A stretch of DNA of 9,154 nucleotides from Deltaproteobacteria bacterium (GCA_026996955.1 JALWJV010000400.1:1-9154); one strand, 5' to 3'. Shown: positions 1-6,067, counted from the first letter of the stretch. The notes: generated from the sequence alone by a model not told the origin. Numbers and translations are program-made.

Positions 1-990
1 CAGGTAACCAGCCTGAAATAGAATTGGTTCCAACTGGATATTTTCTATATCAAATGAGTCAATCAAGCTGCTACTGACCCACAAATTGGCAAATTGGGGG
101 AGAAAATAGTTATTCTGCTTGATCAATTTAATCAGAAATGTTGGAGTTCCGGTGGAAAACCAGTAATTCTGAAACAGAAAACGGTTTTTTATAAAAAGCA
201 GAATATCAAAGGGATTATAAACTTTTTCCCCCAGGAAGGAATATCCATTGTACCAATCACGCACCCTGTCCATGTCGGCATTCATTAGGTGCTCCCTGAA
301 AGTTGTTTCAAGATCGTTCTGGGTATAACCGCAGATGGTGGCATAATCAGGGGAGAGGGTTATATCTTCGAGGTTGTTCAAGCCGCTGAATATCGAGACC
401 TTGGCAAACTTGCTTACCCCGGTAAGGAAGGCGAATTTTATGAATTCATCGCTGTCCTTGATGGTAGTGTACAGGTCCTTGAGGATTTCCCTGGCCTCCT
501 TGGCCATCTCCACCTGGTCAAGGTTATCAAGGATGAGCTTGTCGTATTCATCAACAAGAATGACAACCTTCTGTTGATACTTTCTGTATGATTCCCTGAT
601 CAGTTCCCTGAAACAGCCGCCAACATCGCTAATGTCCTCACACTCAAGCCCCAGGCGTTCTTCATTTTCTCGCAGTATGTTTTTGATATCCTGCTTCATG
701 TCGACAACTGTACGGGCTACACCGGCAAAACTGATCTTGATCACCGGGTATGTTGTGTCCCAATCCCACAGACTGTATGCGGCAAGCCCATCAAAAAGTT
801 CCTTTCTGCCTTCAAACATGGCCTGCAGGGTGGAAATAAAAAGACTTTTCCCAAAACGGCGGGGACGGGAGAGGAAATAGTAGGTACCGTTTTCTACCAG
901 GTCCACAGCAAGGTCTGTCTTGTCCACATAGAGATAATCACCTTCGCGTATTTTGCTGAATGTCTGGATGCCGATTGGAAGTTTTTTCAT
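1..990 (-). CDS. AAA-ATPase-like protein with DUF1703-type architecture, 3' end beyond window
   Basis: This reading frame is open for 330 codons from an ATG at 988-990 to the left edge, so the C-terminal part is missing. It matches the AAA-ATPase-like family that usually carries a C-terminal PD-(D/E)XK-type (DUF1703) domain. Visible marks are the N-terminal 'GDYLYVDKT' segment (about residues 17-25), the family's shortened P-loop FLSRPRRFGKSL (39-50), a Walker B strand VVILVDEYD (142-150), 'FLTGVSKF' (188-195), the WYNGY motif (246-250), YNPFD (258-262) and 'YWFSTGTPTFLI' (276-287). Family members are usually 500-600 residues long, so the nuclease-like domain should lie left of the window. 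The cellular role of the family is not established; it is often multicopy in anaerobes. The start is supported by the conserved N-terminus, with only a weak G-rich Shine-Dalgarno (GGGGCGG). The gene follows the selenoprotein by 50 bases and may be cotranscribed, but a functional link is not apparent. Confidence 0.9.
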   Translation of the reverse strand, partial: MKKLPIGIQTFSKIREGDYLYVDKTDLAVDLVENGTYYFLSRPRRFGKSLFISTLQAMFEGRKELFDGLAAYSLWDWDTTYPVIKISFAGVARTVVDMKQDIKNILRENEERLGLECEDISDVGGCFRELIRESYRKYQQKVVILVDEYDKLILDNLDQVEMAKEAREILKDLYTTIKDSDEFIKFAFLTGVSKFAKVSIFSGLNNLEDITLSPDYATICGYTQNDLETTFREHLMNADMDRVRDWYNGYSFLGEKVYNPFDILLFIKNRFLFQNYWFSTGTPTFLIKLIKQNNYFLPQFANLWVSSSLIDSFDIENIQLEPILFQAGYL

Positions 991-1017
991 TTGTACCGCC
1001 CCGCTTTTGATTCTAAC

Positions 1018-1027
1018 AGGATATCCT
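1018..1027. repeat. 10-bp perfect palindrome between two genes
   Basis: AGGATATCCT is a perfect palindrome in the 50-base gap between the selenoprotein stop and the AAA-ATPase-like gene. It lies about 28 bases before that gene's ATG. It has no loop and no T-run, so it is not a terminator. It could be a small operator or chance. Confidence 0.25.
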
Positions 1028-1040
1028 AACCTAAGACACC

Positions 1041-1379
1041 TTATCCTACATACTGCGCATACATTTCATCATTAAACCCCACAATCATTCGATCTCCTAT
1101 TTTGAGTGCAGGTGCCCTGAGATTGCCGGTACGTCCAAGACATGCCTTGAGGATGTCTTCCCGGTTGTCTTGAGCCGGTTTGAATACCTGGAACTTCTTT
1201 CCCTTTCCCACAACTATTTCGTCAGCAGCGGACAGGATATCCCATGCATCATCGCCATGGATCTTCTGCTTTCGTGCCTCAACAACTTCCTTGAGGGTTA
1301 TTGCCTTTTCCTTAAACACAGCCTGTGCCTTGTCACAGGACTTTCATCCCTTTCTGAGATATGCCCAATCTATATTCAT
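1041..1379 (-). CDS. ArsC/Spx/glutaredoxin-like selenoprotein with Sec-x-x-Cys (in-frame TGA at 1344-1346)
   Basis: The frame starts at ATG 1377-1379, six bases after a strong AAGGAG, and ends at TAA 1041-1043. It gives 112 residues if the TGA at codon 12 is read as selenocysteine. The N-terminus then reads MNIDWAYLRKGUKSCDKAQA, a beta strand followed by a Sec12-x-x-Cys15 redox motif at the head of a helix. This is where Spx, ArsC-related and glutaredoxin proteins carry CxxC or their catalytic Cys. The rest fits the same fold: 'EVVEARKQKI' (31-40), a 'DILSAADEIVVGKGKKFQVF' middle (47-66), and 'TGNLRAPALKIGDRMIVGF' (84-102) with the Arg-Ala-Pro88-90 turn typical of the thioredoxin-fold cis-Pro. 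I recognise it as the ArsC-family (seleno)protein type, in which homologues can carry Cys instead of Sec. A cytosolic thiol or selenol reductase role is likely; the substrate is unknown, and true arsenate reduction is not shown. It lies 20 bases after lpxB, so it is probably the last or next-to-last gene of that operon. Reading the TGA as stop leaves only a GTG-started 92-residue fragment without the active site. Confidence 0.88.
1309..1343 (-). promoter_or_regulatory. candidate bacterial SECIS hairpin just after the Sec TGA
   Basis: Two mutually exclusive hairpins can be drawn in the mRNA immediately after the UGA. Fold A pairs CCUGUG (1339-1334) perfectly with CACAGG (1327-1322) around a six-base ACAAGG loop, and a bulged U1340 is followed by two more pairs. 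Fold B pairs AGGCAC (1330-1325) with GUGUUU (1319-1314), two of the pairs being G-U, around an AGGCU loop. Its lower stem pairs UCCU (1340-1337) with AGGA (1312-1309). Fold B puts a GG-containing apical loop about 19 bases after the UGA, which resembles the E. coli fdhF SECIS loop. Bacterial SECIS elements sit inside the coding region and bind SelB. The choice of fold was made by eye, with no energy calculation. Confidence 0.5.
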
Positions 1380-1385
1380 AACATA

Positions 1386-1391
1386 CTCCTT
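1386..1391 (-). promoter_or_regulatory. ribosome binding site that fixes the selenoprotein start
   Basis: The minus strand reads AAGGAG here, six bases before ATG 1377-1379. The internal GTG at 1317-1319 has no comparable site. This places the true start upstream of the in-frame TGA and is independent support for readthrough. Confidence 0.85.
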
Positions 1392-1399
1392 TCTTTACA

Positions 1400-2560
1400 T
1401 CATCTGTCCATAACTTCCAGCGCAGCCTCTGCCGCGCGCCGTGCTGCCCCGCCTCCACCAAGCATTTCCGGCAAACCTGAAAGCTCCTTACGCATGGAGG
1501 CAAGCCTTTCCTTATTTTCAAGAAGATACAGCATCTCCCTGGAAAGCCTTTCAGGATTGACCTCTTTTTGTAGGATCTCAGGCACAATTTCCCTTCCTGC
1601 CACAAGGTTTACCAGGGAACAGTAAGCCACCTTGATAAGATGCCTTCCAAGAAAATAGGTAAGTGGGCTTACAGTGTACATGACAACCATTGGGGTCCCG
1701 ATAATTCCGGCCTCAAGGGTCACGGTTCCCGATGCCGTAAGGATTATGTCAGAGGCTCCAATGGCATCATGGGTTGCATTATGCACCAGCCTGAAGTTGT
1801 CCCTGTCCCAGGCAGGAAGAAGCGCATGGACCTGTTCCTTTATGTAATCCCGGGTTGAGCTGTCAAGCCCAGGGGCCAGGGGAATAACAAACTGAGAGGC
1901 AGGAATCCTGTTCTGGATTATCCTGCCTGTCTCAATCATGATATGGAAAAAACGCCTGATTTCACCGGAGCGGCTTCCGGGAAGAAGGCCAATAACAGGC
2001 TGTTCAGGCTGCATGTTGTGGAGCTTGCAAAAGGTATCCCGATCTACCTTGGGCTTTACGGTATCAATTAGAGGATGGCCTGTGAAAACCACCTCCATGC
2101 CGTGTTTTTCATAAAACTCCTTTTCAAAGGGTAGGATAACGGCCATGCGGTCAACAAGCCTTCGAATCTTCTTTACCCTCCCCTCTCTCCAAGCCCAGAC
2201 CTGTGGACTTATGTAGTAAAAGACAGGAATTCCCAGTTTTTTGGCTGTTGAAGCAATGAGCAGGTTAAATTCCGGATAGTCAACAAGAATTAAAAGAGAG
2301 GGTTTCTTTTCCTTTAGCCAGTTTTTGACTGTCCGGTATGCATCAATAATGGGCCCAGCATGTGAGATGACCTCCACCAGGCCCACAACCGCAAGCCTTG
2401 AGTTAGGGACCACGATTTCAACACCGGCCTCCTCCATTGCAGGGCCGCCCATGCCTGCAATGGAAACATCAGGGCGCATTGCTTTTAATTCCCTGCAAAG
2501 GCCTGCGGCGTGTTGATCACCAGATGCCTCTCCGGCTATTATGAAAACCCTTTCATGCAT
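1400..2560 (-). CDS. lpxB: lipid-A-disaccharide synthase LpxB
   Basis: LpxB is a GT19 glycosyltransferase that joins UDP-2,3-diacylglucosamine and lipid X to form the beta-1,6 lipid A disaccharide at the inner face of the cytoplasmic membrane. The 386-residue length is normal for the family. Diagnostic motifs are GEASGD (10-15), 'AGMGGPAM' (35-42), 'LVDYPEFN' (92-99) with the conserved Asp94, 'FYYISPQVWAW' (114-124), 'TGHPLID' (160-166), 'GLLPGSRSGEI' (191-201), 'ASGTVTLEAG' (276-285) and 'SLVNLVAGREIVPE' (315-328). The ATG overlaps the stop of the upstream oxidoreductase by one base (TAATG), and an AAGG lies a few bases ahead, so translation is probably coupled. It is the last classical lipid A gene here; the selenoprotein follows 20 bases later. 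Confidence 0.97.
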   Translation of the reverse strand: MHERVFIIAGEASGDQHAAGLCRELKAMRPDVSIAGMGGPAMEEAGVEIVVPNSRLAVVGLVEVISHAGPIIDAYRTVKNWLKEKKPSLLILVDYPEFNLLIASTAKKLGIPVFYYISPQVWAWREGRVKKIRRLVDRMAVILPFEKEFYEKHGMEVVFTGHPLIDTVKPKVDRDTFCKLHNMQPEQPVIGLLPGSRSGEIRRFFHIMIETGRIIQNRIPASQFVIPLAPGLDSSTRDYIKEQVHALLPAWDRDNFRLVHNATHDAIGASDIILTASGTVTLEAGIIGTPMVVMYTVSPLTYFLGRHLIKVAYCSLVNLVAGREIVPEILQKEVNPERLSREMLYLLENKERLASMRKELSGLPEMLGGGGAARRAAEAALEVMDR

Positions 2561-3540
2561 TAATGGCCTTGATCTTTAAGGATTTCTGCACTTTCAAGGC
2601 CAGCCTTGATGGCCTGGTTAATATCAAGTGCAAGTTTAAGTGCATCCCTTCCCTCCTTGCCGGAAACCTTTGGACGCTTGCCTGTTTTTACACATTGGAT
2701 AAATGATTCAAGCTCATCAAAAAGGATGTCGCAATTTTCGTGTTCCTTAAGTTCCGGCACAATGGACACGGCTCCGTCACTTATTCCGGTTCCGGCAGTA
2801 ACAAACAGGTTGCTCTTCTCTGCGCAATCTGCAGAAACGTATGAACCGGGCTCAAATACCCTTATTCGCCTCATTGCATTAAGAGAAATGCGGCTTGCCG
2901 TAAGGTTAGCAGTGGAACCGTTATCAAAAATCAACCTTACATTTGCAATATCAACATTTGGAGTAAGGACCGGCATGCCAGATGCCCTTATCTCGCTTAC
3001 CGGAGAGTCAACCAGGCTGAGCACGATCTCAATATCATGGATCATCAGGTCCAGGACCACATCAACGTCAAGGGATCTGGGCTTGAAACTGCTTAGCCTG
3101 TGAGCTTCAATAAAAAGGGGGGTTTTTACCCGTTCCCGAAGGGTTATTATTGCGGGATTAAACTGCTCCAGGTGCCCCACTTGGAGGAGAACACCTTTGT
3201 CCTCTGCCATCTCAATAAGGGCATCAGCCTGCTCAACCGTAGTGGTTATTGGCTTTTCAAGCATGACATGAATTCCATGTTCCAGCAGGGCCGATGCCAC
3301 CTCAAAATGGTGAGTTGTTGGAACCACGACAGAAGCCGCATCAACCTTTTGAAGCACAGGGGAAATATCCGTAAAAAAATCTGTGCCTGTCTCCCTTGCA
3401 ACCTCTCTTGCCCTGTCTTCAGATATGTCAACCACTGCCACGAGGTCAACATCTTCCATTTCGGCAAATTTTTGCGCGTGAAACCTTCCAAGATAGCCTG
3501 TTCCAACTACGGCCACCCTTGTCTTCTTCCCTTGATTCAT
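2560..3540 (-). CDS. Gfo/Idh/MocA family oxidoreductase inside the lipid A operon
   Basis: This is a 326-residue NAD(P)-dependent sugar dehydrogenase-like protein. The N-terminal Rossmann fold begins 'RVAVVGTGYLGRFHAQ' (8-23, GxGxxG at 13-18). The Gfo/Idh signature EKP lies at 95-97 in 'HVMLEKPITTT', followed by 'QVGHLEQFNPAI' (120-131). The C-terminal half has 'DVVLDLMIHDIEIVL' (160-174), where Asp164 and His168 match the usual catalytic region. The gene starts 29 bases after lpxI and overlaps lpxB by one base, so it belongs to the lipid A operon. Family members act on diverse sugars and the substrate cannot be read from the sequence. By context a UDP-GlcNAc-type substrate is plausible. GnnA, which oxidises the 3-OH of UDP-GlcNAc for 3-amino lipid A, is one such member, but the GnnB aminotransferase partner is not seen here. 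The ribosome binding site is weak. Confidence 0.93.
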   Translation of the reverse strand: MNQGKKTRVAVVGTGYLGRFHAQKFAEMEDVDLVAVVDISEDRAREVARETGTDFFTDISPVLQKVDAASVVVPTTHHFEVASALLEHGIHVMLEKPITTTVEQADALIEMAEDKGVLLQVGHLEQFNPAIITLRERVKTPLFIEAHRLSSFKPRSLDVDVVLDLMIHDIEIVLSLVDSPVSEIRASGMPVLTPNVDIANVRLIFDNGSTANLTASRISLNAMRRIRVFEPGSYVSADCAEKSNLFVTAGTGISDGAVSIVPELKEHENCDILFDELESFIQCVKTGKRPKVSGKEGRDALKLALDINQAIKAGLESAEILKDQGH

Positions 3541-3569
3541 GATTTATATCTATCCATCCGGAATTGAAA

Positions 3570-4385
3570 TCAGTCCTTGACTCCCACAACCACAATTCCG
3601 TGTTTGTCTGCAAGGGCCAGGGTCTTCTCTCTGTCAAACATAAGGGAGCGGCCAGCCTCTATTGCAATGCATGATGCCCCGGCCTCAATCATGGTCTCAA
3701 TGGTCCTGATACCGGTTGCAGGGAGGTCAAACCTTGTATCCTGCCCTGGCTTACACACCTTTACAACAACTGTACCAGGCCCTGCTATCTCACCGGCACG
3801 GCGGATGGTGCTGTCAGTACCCTCCATGGCCTCCACTGCAACAACAGCACGGTCCTTGACCACCACGCACTGGCCTATGTCGAGTCTTCCAATCTCCCGA
3901 GCAAGTTTAAGACCAAACTCAATATCCATCTCCTGTTCCCTGTCAGGAGCTTTGTGTGAAAGGATGCCCTGAGGTGTAATCAGGTCTTTCAGGTACAGGG
4001 TTGAGGGGATGACGGTTATTCCATCCCTTAACAGTTCATCTGCCACAGCCCTAAGGATGCCGTCATCAAGGCGCGACTGTATCCTTTTCCATGCAGTCAG
4101 TCCCCTGATATCAGGGCGGACATCATGAAAGATGCGTTTTTTGGTTATTGCACCTGCAAAAATTACTTCCCTGACATTATGCTTCTTAAAAAAACCAATG
4201 ACCTTGCCAAGCTGCCCAAGGTGCACCCACCGTACTGCATCTGCCTCTCTTTCTATCTCTGGGTCTGTTTCTCCCCTGTGGGCAGCCACGAAAACATTGA
4301 ATCCTTCCTGTCTTGCAGAGCGGGCGCAAAGAATAGGAAACTGTCCGGCTCCTGCCACAATTCCAATGGAATCAGGACGCATCAT
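3570..4385 (-). CDS. lpxI: UDP-2,3-diacylglucosamine pyrophosphatase LpxI
   Basis: LpxI (formerly DUF1009) hydrolyses UDP-2,3-diacylglucosamine to lipid X and UMP. It replaces the unrelated LpxH of E. coli and is best known from Caulobacter. The 271-residue length is normal. Conserved segments are 'GIVAGAGQFPIL' (8-19), 'FAGAITKKRIF' (76-86), 'RLDDGILRAVADELLRDGI' (105-123), 'GTDSTIRRAG' (189-198) and 'KPGQDTRFDLPATG' (212-225). The Asp in RFDLP (220) corresponds, from memory, to the residue needed for catalysis. The start ATG overlaps the lpxA stop in an ATGA (4382-4385), so coupled translation is likely; no separate strong Shine-Dalgarno is present. It supplies lipid X to the LpxB encoded two genes downstream. 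Confidence 0.96.
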   Translation of the reverse strand: MMRPDSIGIVAGAGQFPILCARSARQEGFNVFVAAHRGETDPEIEREADAVRWVHLGQLGKVIGFFKKHNVREVIFAGAITKKRIFHDVRPDIRGLTAWKRIQSRLDDGILRAVADELLRDGITVIPSTLYLKDLITPQGILSHKAPDREQEMDIEFGLKLAREIGRLDIGQCVVVKDRAVVAVEAMEGTDSTIRRAGEIAGPGTVVVKVCKPGQDTRFDLPATGIRTIETMIEAGASCIAIEAGRSLMFDREKTLALADKHGIVVVGVKD

Positions 4386-5194
4386 GCCATTTTTTCCGAG
4401 GGACCGCTTGACGGAACTCCCCTTTTGGATGTGCGAATAAACTCAGTAAATTTCCTCACCTCTGGGACATCGCCATATTTCTGTTCTGCAATGGCTACTC
4501 CCTGGGTCACAGTATCTGAAGTAGTAAAAATGATACGGTAAGCGTCACGAAGCGCCTTAATTGCCCTGGCTGAAAAACCATGCCGCCTCAATCCAATGGT
4601 ATTAAGCCCTGAGAGGTTTTCCCTCTGTCCCCAGTACATTGTGTATGGAGGGATATCCTTGTTGGTACCTGACATGCCGCCCATGAATGCATACTCTCCA
4701 ATGGTGCAGAACTGATGTATGGCACAAAGCCCGCCAATGGTTGCATATTTGCCTATTGTGACATGACCTCCCATTGCAACGCTGTTTGCCAGGATAACAT
4801 TATCTCCAAGCTTGCAGTCATGGGCAACGTGGCTGTATGCCATGAGCATGCATAGCCTTCCAATACTGGTAACGCCACGGCCCTCCTCAGTGCCGCGATG
4901 CACAGTAACCCCTTCACGAATCACAGTGCCTGCGCCTATTTCCACGCCAGTGGGCTCGCCTGTATATTTCAGGTCCTGCGGAGGGGCTCCTATGGATGCA
5001 AACTGGAATATCTGCACATCCTCTGCTATTCTCACATGCCCTTCAATAACAACATGAGGGCCTATAACCGACCTGGCACCTATCTGCACATCAGGCCCTA
5101 TTATTGAATAGGGTCCTATTTTAACACCTTCACCTATCTCAGCCTCGGGAGAGATGATGGCAGTAGCGTGTATGTCCGCAATATTTCTTTTCAT
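4382..5194 (-). CDS. lpxA: UDP-N-acetylglucosamine O-acyltransferase LpxA
   Basis: LpxA transfers a 3-hydroxyacyl chain from acyl carrier protein to the 3 position of UDP-GlcNAc, the first step of lipid A synthesis. The 270-residue protein shows the left-handed beta-helix hexapeptide pattern from about residue 8 to 190, then the C-terminal helices. Numbering runs in register with E. coli LpxA. His122 and catalytic His125 lie in 'SHVAHDC', His144 in 'GGHVTIG', and His160-Gln161 in 'AIHQFCTIG'. Gln73-Asp74 lie in 'PPQDLKYTGEPT'. Gly173 is kept at the acyl-chain ruler position, which suggests a long (about C14) hydroxyacyl chain as in E. coli. The nucleotide-binding stretch reads 'LNTIGLRRHGFS' (197-208), with Ile200 and His205 where E. 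coli has Glu and Arg. AGGAT lies seven bases before the ATG. It is the first gene of the lpx block; lpxD and fabZ are not next to it. Confidence 0.97.
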   Translation of the reverse strand: MKRNIADIHATAIISPEAEIGEGVKIGPYSIIGPDVQIGARSVIGPHVVIEGHVRIAEDVQIFQFASIGAPPQDLKYTGEPTGVEIGAGTVIREGVTVHRGTEEGRGVTSIGRLCMLMAYSHVAHDCKLGDNVILANSVAMGGHVTIGKYATIGGLCAIHQFCTIGEYAFMGGMSGTNKDIPPYTMYWGQRENLSGLNTIGLRRHGFSARAIKALRDAYRIIFTTSDTVTQGVAIAEQKYGDVPEVRKFTEFIRTSKRGVPSSGPSEKMA

Positions 5195-5222
5195 ATCTTT
5201 ATCCTGATTGCCTTTTTAGAAT

Positions 5223-5252
5223 AACATACCCCTGACCATACCGGATGTGCAA
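5223..5252 (-). promoter_or_regulatory. possible sigma-70-type promoter for the lpxA operon
   Basis: In the 107-base gap upstream of lpxA the minus strand has TTGCAC (5252-5247) and TATGTT (5228-5223) separated by 18 bases. This would start transcription roughly 20 bases before the lpxA ATG. The match is moderate, and readthrough from the sugar transferase gene is an alternative. Confidence 0.3.
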
Positions 5253-5266
5253 GAACACATGAGAAC

Positions 5267-5278
5267 ATCACTTGTGAT
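5267..5278. repeat. 12-bp inverted repeat upstream of lpxA
   Basis: ATCAC-TT-GTGAT is a perfect inverted repeat with a two-base centre. It lies about 15 bases upstream of the proposed -35 box of the lpxA promoter, where an activator could bind. The two-base spacer is too short for an RNA hairpin loop without opening pairs, and no U-run follows, so a terminator is unlikely. Confidence 0.3.
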
Positions 5279-5301
5279 AAAGTTTAATCCCAGCAATAGA
5301 C

Positions 5302-5982
5302 TCAATAGGCCCCCTCCCTTTCAAAGCATGCCGCTACTGTCCTTAAAATTACCCAGAGATCGGTCAATAGAGAACGCTCCTCGATATATCTGAGATCTTC
5401 CTCCAATGTTTCCTGAAATCCAAGGTCCCCTCTTCCATTGATCTGCGCATAACCGGTAATACCAGGTTTGACACTGAGTTTTTTCATTTGTCTTTCAGTA
5501 TAATATTTTACCATTTCCGGGATGTCCGGCCGTGGACCCACAAGAGTCATATCCCCTTTAAGGACATTTAGGAAATTTGGCAATTCGTCAAGACTGCTCT
5601 TCCTCAGCCAGTGGAGCTCGGGTATGATTCGAGGGTCTTCTCTTTTTTTAAATTTCAGCCTTTTTATCTCATCCTGAGTATATTTATAGGCATAGAGTTC
5701 AGGGAAACGCTTTCTTGCGTCAGGCCACATGCTCCTGAACTTGTAGAATGTAAATAGAGACCCGTCTTTACCCACTCTTGTCTGCCTGAAAATTGCTGGT
5801 CCTGGGCTTACCTTTTTGATTTTATAGGCAATCAGAAGCATTATAGGTGCTGAAACCAAAAGCATCACCGAAGACACCAGTATATCCAGGAATCGTCTTA
5901 TTATCTCGCTCAGTTTATTACTCATATGACAAGGGCTGTTTGGGTATATCCAGGGGAAAATCGTTATTCCGCAAAAATGCAC
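5302..5982 (-). CDS. monotopic phosphoglycosyl transferase (bacterial sugar transferase, WcaJ/ExoY/PglC class)
   Basis: The product primes polysaccharide synthesis by moving a sugar phosphate from a UDP-sugar to undecaprenyl phosphate at the cytoplasmic membrane. With the GTG start it has 226 residues. A hydrophobic re-entrant segment spans about 29-51 and is followed by 'KVSPGPAIFRQTRVGKDG' (57-74). 'FYKFRSM' lies at 79-85, and 'LDELPNFLNVLKGDMTLVGPRP' (131-152) holds the catalytic Asp132-Glu133 dyad. 'KPGITGYAQINGRG' is at 172-185. It is the short, catalytic-domain-only type, lacking the N-terminal membrane domain of WbaP/WcaJ. The start is uncertain. GTG at 5980-5982 has AGGAG seven bases upstream, and an in-frame TTG lies at 5998-6000. 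ATG at 5923-5925 has no ribosome site but gives the usual family N-terminus. The sugar transferred cannot be told. It follows the export lipoprotein by about 85 bases. Confidence 0.93.
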   Translation of the reverse strand: MHFCGITIFPWIYPNSPCHMSNKLSEIIRRFLDILVSSVMLLVSAPIMLLIAYKIKKVSPGPAIFRQTRVGKDGSLFTFYKFRSMWPDARKRFPELYAYKYTQDEIKRLKFKKREDPRIIPELHWLRKSSLDELPNFLNVLKGDMTLVGPRPDIPEMVKYYTERQMKKLSVKPGITGYAQINGRGDLGFQETLEEDLRYIEERSLLTDLWVILRTVAACFEREGAY

Positions 5983-5989
5983 AAAAGGA

Positions 5990-5994
5990 CTCCT
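5990..5994 (-). promoter_or_regulatory. ribosome binding site favouring a GTG start for the sugar transferase
   Basis: The minus strand reads AGGAG here, seven bases before GTG 5980-5982. No similar site precedes the ATG at 5923-5925, so the GTG start is preferred even though it adds 19 residues to the usual family N-terminus. Confidence 0.5.
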
Positions 5995-6067
5995 GCTCAA
6001 AACTTCGAACAGGAATCCTCGTGATACTGAAAATACGTTGCAGATTCTGTTATTGACTAAAGGGAAA

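Noticed and set aside
289..880. Plus-strand open frames opposite the AAA-ATPase-like gene
   Set aside because: They are antisense to a frame with clear family motifs and have no recognisable domains or convincing ribosome sites.
1003..1040. Promoter for the AAA-ATPase-like gene (TAGAAT at 1015-1010)
   Set aside because: No acceptable -35 element lies at the right distance, and the leader would be very short. The evidence is too weak to list.
1041..1319. A 92-residue protein starting at GTG 1317-1319
   Set aside because: It has no ribosome binding site, starts inside the thioredoxin-like fold, and leaves out the redox motif. The ATG at 1377-1379 with AAGGAG and TGA readthrough explains the region better.
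1344..1346. TGA as a true stop, making the gene a pseudogene
   Set aside because: The frame, the family match and the ribosome site are intact on both sides, and the TGA replaces exactly the expected catalytic Cys. Selenocysteine is the simpler reading, although the rest of the genome is needed to prove it.
2606..3567. Long plus-strand open frames opposite the oxidoreductase
   Set aside because: They are rich in Ser, Leu and Arg, as expected for shadows of a coding strand, and match no family I know.
5255..5290. Rho-independent terminator after the sugar transferase
   Set aside because: The only inverted repeat has a two-base centre and no following U-run on the minus strand.
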